Source of the DNA: GCA-2717185 sp964474755
GTDB lineage: Bacteria; Pseudomonadota; Alphaproteobacteria; UBA8366; GCA-2717185
Direction of reading: 5' to 3'
DNA length: 39,406 nt
NCBI GenBank assembly: GCA_964474755.1
Contig: CAYYUG010000039.1
Coordinates: forward strand, 1 to 39,406
Below, in pieces: positions 33,760 to 39,406 of the stretch. The translations under genes and the position numbers were made by a program. Under the pieces are notes generated by a model that was not told the origin of the DNA, ran no database searches, and saw only the letters and a list, made by a program, of their open reading frames with translations. How positions within the stretch are numbered: position 1 is the stretch's first letter; each line of letters starts with the position of its first letter.

Positions 33760-34125
33760 TTATGTATTATAGGCTGCGGCGGATGCATCCGCCGATTCGG
33801 GAAGGTCGTGGCTCCACAGTTTTTCCAACTTGTAAAACTCGCGCACCTCTGGCCGAAACAGGTGAATGACGATATCGCCAGCATCAACCAACACCCAATC
33901 GCTCTTTGACCGACCTTCAACTTTAGCACCACGCAAACCATTTTGTCTGAACATTGCTAGCAGGTGGTCAGTCATCGCACCAACCTGACGGGTCGATTGC
34001 CCAGAAGCTATCACCATGAAGTCTGCGATGCTCGATTTACCGGACAGATCAATAACGATGATATCCCCTGCCTTGTCGTCTTCAAGTTGCTTCCTGACCA
34101 AAACCAGGAGCGATTCTGCAGGCAA
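33760..34125 (-). CDS. rsfS: Ribosomal silencing factor
   Basis: 121 aa. It binds L14 and blocks subunit joining when nutrients are low. Family motifs 'DDKAGDIIVIDLSGKSSIAD', 'MVIASGQSTRQVGAMTDHLL', 'SDWVLVDAGDIVIHLFRPEV' and 'REFYKLEKLW' are all present. The start is unusual: only a TTG at 34125 is available, with a weak AAGACG before it. The frame is open further upstream past a better GAGGG site, but with only ATA/ATT codons as possible starts. It sits 75 bases downstream of nadD, its usual neighbour. Confidence 0.93.
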   Translation of the reverse strand: MPAESLLVLVRKQLEDDKAGDIIVIDLSGKSSIADFMVIASGQSTRQVGAMTDHLLAMFRQNGLRGAKVEGRSKSDWVLVDAGDIVIHLFRPEVREFYKLEKLWSHDLPESADASAAAYNT

Positions 34126-34200
34126 AGTCGTCTTAATATCAATAAATATGATGATTCCCTCGTTCGTTGTATAACCTATTATAGTGATATTATCGATAGA

Positions 34201-34800
34201 TTACAGTGATGTACCTTCGGAGACGTGGCGACGATTGGCCCGGATTTCAGTTGCTGATGCCGGATGCAGTGGTGTGTGCATGAAGACCCAGGCCGGCGTT
34301 TTCCGATCCACCAGCCCCGTCGCAGCATGATCTGGCAAGCGGTTTCGCCGATAGCGATGTGCCGCCGCGCTGAACAGGGACCGTTGTGAATACCCCGGCC
34401 GGGCGAATACGGCGATCGGCACCATTTCCACAATCGACGTCCAATCACGCCAGCGGGACAGTTGGATCAAATTATCCGCCCCCATGATCCACACGAAGCG
34501 ATGCCTCGAATGGCGGTGGTGCAACGCCCGCAAAGTATCAGCGGTGTATCGGGTGCCAATCCGGGACTCGATATCCGAAACCACAATTCGAGGGTGCTGC
34601 GCAACATCTTCAGCACTGGCAAACCGATCATCAAACGATGCCATTCCATCGATCGGCTTCAGCGGGTTCTGCGGCGACACCAGCCACCAGACCGCATCCA
34701 GACGTAGACGCTGCAGCGCGAAGAGACTGATATGACGATGTCCTTCATGGGCAGGATTGAATGACCCGCCAAGGAGACCGATCCGACGACCTTTCATCAT
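34201..34800 (-). CDS. nadD: Nicotinate-nucleotide adenylyltransferase
   Basis: About 199 aa. It joins nicotinate mononucleotide and ATP in NAD synthesis. 'RIGLLGGSFNPAHEGHRHIS' is the (T/H)xGH nucleotidyltransferase opening, and 'WWLVSPQNPLKP', 'TRYTADTLRAL', 'FVWIMGADNLIQLSRWRDW' and 'HPASATEIR' (the ISSTxIR-like motif) follow. The start is uncertain: ATG 34800 or 34797 fits the conserved N-terminus, while ATG 34842 would overlap the end of proA by 35 bases; none has a strong ribosome binding site. Confidence 0.9.
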   Translation of the reverse strand: MMKGRRIGLLGGSFNPAHEGHRHISLFALQRLRLDAVWWLVSPQNPLKPIDGMASFDDRFASAEDVAQHPRIVVSDIESRIGTRYTADTLRALHHRHSRHRFVWIMGADNLIQLSRWRDWTSIVEMVPIAVFARPGYSQRSLFSAAAHRYRRNRLPDHAATGLVDRKTPAWVFMHTPLHPASATEIRANRRHVSEGTSL

Positions 34801-34807
34801 ATGGGCA

Positions 34808-36094
34808 TCAAGGTCGAGTCTGACCATCGCCTCGAACGACATATTTATAGCTGGTTAGCTGATCGGCACCAACTGGCCCACGGGCGTGCAGTTTGCCAGT
34901 TGAAATGCCGATCTCAGCACCCATTCCGAACTCACCTCCATCGGCAAATTGAGTCGAGGCGTTATGCATGACAATGCCACTATCGACGCCGGACAGGAAA
35001 ACCTCTGCAGCCGCTGCATCCTCCGTCACGATCGCGTCGGTATGATTGGTGCCGTGCCGGTTGATATGGTTGACCGCACCGAAAACACCGTCGACAATTT
35101 TCACAGATATAATCGCATCGAGATACTCCGTCCCCCAGTCACTCTCATCTGCCGGCACAATGCGATCGTCGATAGCCTGCGCAGCAGCATCGCCGCGCAC
35201 CTCGCAGTCAGCAGCCACTAGACTGTCGACAATACCGGGCAACTGGGCAGCTGCCTGCGGTCGGTCGATCAGCAACGTTTCTGCCGCACCGCAGATTCCC
35301 GTGCGGCGCATCTTAGCGTTAAGCGCTATTTCACAGGCCATCACCGGATTTGCCGCCTTGTCGACATAAACGTGACAAATACCTTCCAGATGGGCGAGAA
35401 CGGGGATCGTCGACTCGTCCATGACCCGCTCAATCAGGCCACGCCCACCGCGTGGCACAATTATGTCGATCAAATCATGTTGACGCAGCATCGCACCGAC
35501 CGCCGCCCGATCGTTGGTTCGCACCAGCTGGATTGCATCGCTCGGCAGGCCTGCCGCCTCGAGCCCTTCGCTTAGGCAATCGGCGATCGCGCCTGACGAA
35601 TGCAGGCTATCCGACCCACCGCGCAGGATCGCAGCGTTTCCAGATTTCAGACACAGCCCGCCAGCATCAGCGGTCACGTTTGGCCGGGATTCATAAATAA
35701 TCCCAATTACACCAAGCGGCACGCTGATCCGCGAGATGTGCAAACCGTTCGGCCTTGTCCATTCGTCTATCAGCTTGCCAACCGGATCATCCCGTTCGGC
35801 AATGGCTTCTAGACCTGCTGCCATCGCTTCTACTCGTGCAACCGTCAGCTTCAGGCGGTCTCTAAAGGCAGATGTCAAATCACGATCTCCAGCCGCCGCC
35901 ATATCCTTATCATTGGCCGCGATTATATCGTCTGAACGGACGCGGATTGCCGCAGCAGCAGCACGCAATGCCGCATTCTTTGTCGCGACATCAGCCAAAG
36001 CGAGAATCTGACTGGCCTCTTTCGTGGCTCGTGCTGTGCGGCGTATTTCGGTTTCGATCGTATCCTCTGAGTCGAGGACGGTAGCGGCAGTCAT
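34808..36094 (-). CDS. proA: Gamma-glutamyl phosphate reductase
   Basis: 428 aa, second step of proline synthesis: NADPH reduction of glutamyl-5-phosphate to the semialdehyde. The ALDH-like fold has its catalytic cysteine in 'RTGICGAAETLLIDR'. 'SRISVPLGVIGIIYESRPNV', 'LKSGNAAILRGGSDSLHSS', 'IIVPRGGRGLIERV' and 'ASTQFADGGEFGMGAEIGIS' are ProA signatures. It lies 12 bases after proB on the same strand, so the two pathway enzymes are coexpressed. Confidence 0.95.
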   Translation of the reverse strand: MTAATVLDSEDTIETEIRRTARATKEASQILALADVATKNAALRAAAAAIRVRSDDIIAANDKDMAAAGDRDLTSAFRDRLKLTVARVEAMAAGLEAIAERDDPVGKLIDEWTRPNGLHISRISVPLGVIGIIYESRPNVTADAGGLCLKSGNAAILRGGSDSLHSSGAIADCLSEGLEAAGLPSDAIQLVRTNDRAAVGAMLRQHDLIDIIVPRGGRGLIERVMDESTIPVLAHLEGICHVYVDKAANPVMACEIALNAKMRRTGICGAAETLLIDRPQAAAQLPGIVDSLVAADCEVRGDAAAQAIDDRIVPADESDWGTEYLDAIISVKIVDGVFGAVNHINRHGTNHTDAIVTEDAAAAEVFLSGVDSGIVMHNASTQFADGGEFGMGAEIGISTGKLHARGPVGADQLTSYKYVVRGDGQTRP

Positions 36095-36106
36095 CGTTTC
36101 TTCCTT

Positions 36107-37222
36107 TCAGTCCAAGACGAGATCGTCGCGATGTATGACCTCGTCACGGCCACGATATCCCAGAATATTCTCGATTTCACTGGTCTTAAAACCCGCAATT
36201 CGGGTGGCATCGGTGCTTGAGTAGGCAGACAGGCCCCGGCCTAGCTCCATTCCATTACATTTGCAGATCATAACCAGGTCGCCACGCTCGAAGCGGCCGC
36301 CAACATTCGCGATGCCAGCCGGCAACAGGCTGCGTCCGTTCTGCAAAGCTTTGCAGGCACCGTTGTCAACCGTCAGGATCCCTTTCGGTTTAAGGGATCC
36401 TGCAATCCACCGCTTGCGCGCCGTACGCGGGGTGGCCTTCGCTAGAAACCAGCTCGACCGCGCACCATCTGCCAAAGCCTGCAGCGGATGTTTGCTGCGG
36501 CCGTCAGTGATCGCCATGTGACAGCCCCCGGCCAGGGCAATCCTCGCAGCCTGCAGTTTGGTGACCATGCCACCCGAGGCGTAGCCTGTCGCCGCGGCTC
36601 CAGCCATTGCCTCGATTTCTGGTGTGACGGCATCTATCTCGTGAATGTGTCTAGCAGTTTCATGCAAGCGCGGATCAGCATCGTACAGCCCGTCAATATC
36701 GGACAGTAAAATCAGCGCATCCGCACCCGTCATCACGGCAACTCGTGCTGCAAGACGGTCATTGTCACCGAACCGGATCTCTGACGTGGCCACCGTGTCG
36801 TTCTCGTTAATGACCGGTAGGGCCTGCAAATCAAGCAATTGCTGCAGCGTGGCCCGCGCGTTGAGATGCCGGCGCCGCTCCTCCGTGTCATCAAGGGTGA
36901 GTAGGATTTGCGCTACCGTAACGCCATGTGGCAGAAGCACTTCTTGAAAAGCGTGCGCCAAGCGGATCTGACCGGTCGCCGCTGCAGCTTGCTTTTCTTC
37001 TAGACGCAGATTGTTCTGAGATAGGCCGAGATGCCTCCGACCGACGGCGATCGCGCCGGAGGAGACGATGAGAACCTCCTGCCCAGTTGCACGTCGCACG
37101 GCGATATCGGCAGCCAACGACCGAAGCCAGTTCTGGCGCATCTGCCCGGTTTCGTGATCGACGATCAGGGCGGAACCGATCTTGACGACCACACGCCGCG
37201 CGGTGCTTAGACGATCCTGCAT
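36107..37222 (-). CDS. proB: Glutamate 5-kinase
   Basis: 371 aa, first step of proline synthesis and the usual feedback-controlled one. The amino acid kinase domain (about 1-255) has 'RRVVVKIGSALIVD', 'VLIVSSGAIAVGRRHLGL', 'INENDTVATSEIRFGDNDRL' and 'ASGGMVTKLQAARIALAGGC'. A C-terminal PUA domain (about 275-365, 'GSLKPKGILTVDNGACKALQ') is present, as in most bacterial ProB. ATG 37222 is chosen because the family starts there; upstream codons are the shadow of obgE. The gap from obgE is 4 bases. Confidence 0.95.
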   Translation of the reverse strand: MQDRLSTARRVVVKIGSALIVDHETGQMRQNWLRSLAADIAVRRATGQEVLIVSSGAIAVGRRHLGLSQNNLRLEEKQAAAATGQIRLAHAFQEVLLPHGVTVAQILLTLDDTEERRRHLNARATLQQLLDLQALPVINENDTVATSEIRFGDNDRLAARVAVMTGADALILLSDIDGLYDADPRLHETARHIHEIDAVTPEIEAMAGAAATGYASGGMVTKLQAARIALAGGCHMAITDGRSKHPLQALADGARSSWFLAKATPRTARKRWIAGSLKPKGILTVDNGACKALQNGRSLLPAGIANVGGRFERGDLVMICKCNGMELGRGLSAYSSTDATRIAGFKTSEIENILGYRGRDEVIHRDDLVLD

Positions 37223-37226
37223 GGCG

Positions 37227-38273
37227 CTACGGCGCCCATCCGCCGGAAGCCGGCGTTTCGGCTGGAACTGGCATGTCAGCTTCCTTCCGGTCGCGAATGA
37301 TTCGCAACAATTTCCGTAGCACCTTTCCAACGCCGCGCCCAGATACACCTGACAGCGCGAGGACCGGCGCCTCTGTCACCAAGGCTAGTGAGGCCGTCTT
37401 CTCTTCAATAACGGACGCTTGCAGGGAATCGCATTTGTTGAGCCCGACGATCTCTATCTTTTCCGACAGTCCGGCGCCGTACGCCTGCAACTCGGTGCGA
37501 ACCGTATCGTAATCCGCAGCGACATCCTCGGATGCTCCGTCGATCAAGTGCAATAACACGCCGCAGCGCTCCACATGGCCAAGGAAACGGTCACCTAGCC
37601 CCTGCCCTTCGTGCGCACCTTCGATCAGACCAGGAATGTCGGCTAAAACGAACTCCTCGGCATCGACGGCGGCGACACCCAGATTTGGATGCAGTGTCGT
37701 GAAGGGATAGGCACCGATCTTGGGTCGAGCCCGCGTCGTCGCCGCCAAAAATGTGGACTTACCAGCATTGGGCAGACCGACGATGCCTGCATCGGCAATC
37801 AATTTAAGGCGTAGCCAGACCCAGTAATCTTCGCCGGGATAGCCCGGGTCGGCTCGCCGTGGCGCCCGATTAGTCGACGTTTTATAATGCAAATTACCGA
37901 AGCCGCTATCACCACCACGTGCCAATACTACCCGCTGCCCGGCCCCGATCAGGTCTGCAATGACCGACTGCTTGTCCTCCGTCAAGATCTGCGTACCCAC
38001 CGGCAATTTCAATGTGGTCGCCTGACCGCCACCGCCGGTCCGCTGCTTTCCCATACCGGGGCGGCCATTCTGCGCCTTGAAATGTTGCTGATAACGGAAG
38101 TCGATGAGCGTATTTAGATGATCGACTGCTTCCGCGATCACATCACCTCCGCGCCCACCATCACCCCCGTCTGGGCCGCCAAATTCAATATACTTTTCGC
38201 GGCGGAACGATACGCAGCCCGCACCGCCGTCACCGCTTTTAATATATACCTTCGCTTCGTCGAGAAATTTCAT
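37227..38273 (-). CDS. obgE: Obg-family GTPase
   Basis: 348 aa GTPase (also called CgtA) for large-subunit assembly and stress control. The glycine-rich Obg domain (about 1-158) carries 'KSGDGGAGCVSFRREKYIEF' and 'GGPDGGDGGRGGDV'. The G domain has G1 'GLPNAGKST', G3 'DIPGLIEGAHEGQGLG' and G4 'NKCD'. The C-terminal extension is short, as in alphaproteobacteria. ATG 38273 is preferred to the GTG one codon before. It lies downstream of rpmA but is separated from it by an intrinsic terminator. Confidence 0.95.
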   Translation of the reverse strand: MKFLDEAKVYIKSGDGGAGCVSFRREKYIEFGGPDGGDGGRGGDVIAEAVDHLNTLIDFRYQQHFKAQNGRPGMGKQRTGGGGQATTLKLPVGTQILTEDKQSVIADLIGAGQRVVLARGGDSGFGNLHYKTSTNRAPRRADPGYPGEDYWVWLRLKLIADAGIVGLPNAGKSTFLAATTRARPKIGAYPFTTLHPNLGVAAVDAEEFVLADIPGLIEGAHEGQGLGDRFLGHVERCGVLLHLIDGASEDVAADYDTVRTELQAYGAGLSEKIEIVGLNKCDSLQASVIEEKTASLALVTEAPVLALSGVSGRGVGKVLRKLLRIIRDRKEADMPVPAETPASGGWAP

Positions 38274-38312
38274 CACTTACTACCGAATGGCACCTTTTCC
38301 ATTGGGCACAAC

Positions 38313-38340
38313 AAAAAAGGGGAATGGCTTGCCATTCCCC
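38313..38340 (-). terminator. Intrinsic terminator after rplU-rpmA
   Basis: On the minus strand a perfect 10-bp stem GGGGAATGGC / GCCATTCCCC (38340-38331 and 38328-38319) with a two-base centre is followed directly by six T (38318-38313). It lies 29 bases past the rpmA stop and 40 bases before the obgE start, so it should end most rplU-rpmA transcripts and lets obgE be expressed at a lower level by readthrough or its own promoter. Confidence 0.88.
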
Positions 38341-38368
38341 CCGGACCAAACATCAACGCCGGGCCGTC

Positions 38369-38623
38369 CTATGCCGGCGGCACCACCGAAACGCTGGTGC
38401 GACTGCGTGTTTTGTGAAACTTCACCTGGCCCCCAGTCAGGGCAAATAGCGTGTGGTCCCTGCCTAGACCCACATTATCGCCCGGGTGCACCTTAGTCCC
38501 GCGCTGCCGAACGATAATGTTGCCAGGCACCACTACCTCGCCGCCATACTTCTTGACGCCGAGCCGGCGTCCAATCGTATCGCGGCCATTTCGTGAACTA
38601 CCACCCGCCTTTTTATGAGCCAT
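38369..38623 (-). CDS. rpmA: 50S ribosomal protein L27
   Basis: 84 aa. The N-terminus 'MAHKKAGGSSRNGRDTIGRR' reaches the peptidyl-transferase centre, followed by 'LGVKKYGGEVVVPGNIIVRQ' and 'VGLGRDHTLFALTGGQVKF'. The length is the family standard. There is no N-terminal cleavage extension as in Firmicutes. The GAGGAG ribosome binding site overlaps the rplU stop, 5 bases upstream of the ATG, so the two are translated together. Confidence 0.97.
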   Translation of the reverse strand: MAHKKAGGSSRNGRDTIGRRLGVKKYGGEVVVPGNIIVRQRGTKVHPGDNVGLGRDHTLFALTGGQVKFHKTRSRTSVSVVPPA

Positions 38624-38628
38624 TACGC

Positions 38629-39090
38629 TTACTCCTCAGACTTCGCCTCGGCTTCCGTCGGCGCCACTTCGGCTACCGTTTTAGCTTCCGCCTTCGGCTT
38701 TTCCTTGTCCTTTTTCTTGGTCGCAGGTTTCTTCTTCTTGGTCGCAGGTTTCTTCTTTGCTGCCACTCTTTTCTTACCGCCGGTCAGAATATCGATAATC
38801 TTCAAAACAGTCACTTCCTGCCGGTGACCATTTTTCCGCCTATAATTCTTGCGACGCTTCTTTTTAAAAACGATGATTTTGTTATCGCGTTTCTGTTCGA
38901 CGACTTCGGCTGCAACCGTAGCCCCCTCAACCAGCGGCGCGCCGACTGTCTGGTCCTTTTCGTCGCCTACCAAAAGCACCTCGCCAATATCAACCGGTGC
39001 ACCCGGCTCCCCTGCGAGTTTCTCGACAGTAATGACATCGTCCTTGGCAACTTTATATTGTTTGCCGCCGGTTTTTATTACTGCAAACAT
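38629..39090 (-). CDS. rplU: 50S ribosomal protein L21 with long C-terminal Lys/Ala/Glu tail
   Basis: 153 aa: a normal L21 core of about 103 residues ('MFAVIKTGGKQYKVAKDDVI', 'KRRKNYRRKNGHRQ') plus a 50-residue low-complexity tail. The tail begins Lys-rich ('AAKKKPATKKKKPATKKK') and ends acidic ('EVAPTEAEAKSEE'). Such tails are known in some alphaproteobacterial L21. The Lys-rich part contains an exact 21-base tandem repeat. Its clear sigma-70 promoter and a hairpin lie upstream. Confidence 0.96.
   Translation of the reverse strand: MFAVIKTGGKQYKVAKDDVITVEKLAGEPGAPVDIGEVLLVGDEKDQTVGAPLVEGATVAAEVVEQKRDNKIIVFKKKRRKNYRRKNGHRQEVTVLKIIDILTGGKKRVAAKKKPATKKKKPATKKKDKEKPKAEAKTVAEVAPTEAEAKSEE
38716..38757 (-). 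repeat. Exact 21-base tandem repeat in the rplU tail
   Basis: Two identical 21-base units (38716-38736 and 38737-38757) encode two copies of a Lys-Pro-Ala-Thr-Lys heptad in the L21 extension. The unit length keeps the frame, so copy number could vary between strains without breaking the protein. Confidence 0.85.
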
Positions 39091-39104
39091 TCCCTATCTT
39101 TCCG

Positions 39105-39124
39105 GACCCCGTCGCGCCGGGGTC
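39105..39124 (-). other. Leader hairpin upstream of rplU
   Basis: GACCCCG (39105-39111) and CGGGGTC (39118-39124) form a perfect 7-bp stem with a six-base loop in the rplU 5' leader, ending 14 bases before the ATG. Leaders of ribosomal protein operons often bind their own product; that role here is a guess. Confidence 0.5.
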
Positions 39125-39169
39125 GATGCAAAAACAGGCCATCGGGCCCACTTATCCAAAGCGCCGGGC

Positions 39170-39197
39170 ACTATACTCCCGCGCCTCGGCAAGTCAA
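39170..39197 (-). promoter_or_regulatory. Sigma-70 promoter of rplU-rpmA
   Basis: On the minus strand: -35 TTGACT (39197-39192), a 16-base spacer and -10 TATAGT (39175-39170). Both boxes match five of six consensus bases. Transcription would begin near 39163 and leave a leader of about 70 bases with the hairpin at 39105-39124. Confidence 0.75.
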
Positions 39198-39406
39198 CGG
39201 TTTTACAGCCGTACCGATGTGCTCAAATTCTCGCCCCTTGCAGTTGGCGGAAGCGCAATACCAACCGCCCCAACGATACCAGCATCTCTATTCGTTAAAG
39301 GGCCACGTGTCCGATGTCAGCACTATCTGGCCGGACATTACAACGTATAGAAGAGCATAACTAAAACTACAGTATTTATTCTTTGTGTAACTTGTTTCAA
39401 GTCAAC
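39198..39406. other. Gap upstream of the rplU promoter
   Basis: About 210 bases to the window end with no gene, tRNA or repeat that I could support. With the leader and promoter the gene-free stretch is about 316 bases. AT-rich DNA at the far end (39350-39400) could hold a further promoter or a neighbouring gene's signals outside the window. Confidence 0.35.

Noticed and set aside
38593..39360. 255-codon plus-strand frame opposite rplU
   Set aside because: It is antisense to the clearly conserved L21 gene and to its promoter; its Phe/Leu/Arg-rich composition comes from the Lys-rich L21 tail.

Overview
The window reads as chromosomal DNA of an alphaproteobacterium, most like the Rhodospirillales. 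The evidence is the gene order: DUF484-xerC-DUF1491, priA followed by atpHAGDC, and rplU-rpmA-obgE-proB-proA-nadD-rsfS-rlmH-gpmI-envC-ctpA-rppH on one strand. No rRNA, tRNA, CRISPR array, insertion sequence or prophage was recognised.

Left part (1-17.2 kb) is accessory catabolism: a luciferase-like flavin oxidoreductase, a TauD-type dioxygenase, a CaiB-type CoA transferase with a GST, a FAD amine oxidase with two small cupins, a glycerophosphodiester phosphodiesterase, phosphonoacetate hydrolase (phnA), a dimethylglycine/sarcosine dehydrogenase-like flavoprotein, and an omega-amino acid:pyruvate aminotransferase with methylmalonate/malonate-semialdehyde dehydrogenase (mmsA). Together these suggest use of N-methylated amines, beta-alanine-like amino acids and organophosphorus compounds. 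Within it (6.8-8.6 kb) is a three-gene membrane cassette. It pairs an ExbB/MotA-type channel with an ExbD-topology partner that carries a DUF2135-like periplasmic domain, plus an unknown third membrane protein. This is the best candidate here for an undescribed system.

Centre (17.2-27.4 kb) is housekeeping: DUF1491, xerC, DUF484, a small transaldolase, priA and the F1 part of ATP synthase.

Right part (27.4-39.1 kb) is a long minus-strand run with clear rplU-rpmA promoter and terminator signals. It covers ribosomal proteins L21 and L27, Obg, proline synthesis, NAD synthesis, ribosome maturation factors, glycolysis, envelope proteins and rppH.

Three decayed genes were found by reading between the annotated ORFs: the C-terminal remnant of phnW beside phnA, the C-terminal half of a CaxA-type Ca2+/Na+ antiporter, and a full-length but multiply broken divergent polysaccharide deacetylase between ctpA and rppH. 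Three relics in 39 kb without any transposon suggest ongoing gene loss by point mutation and small indels, as in a host-associated or reducing genome. This lifestyle reading is inference.
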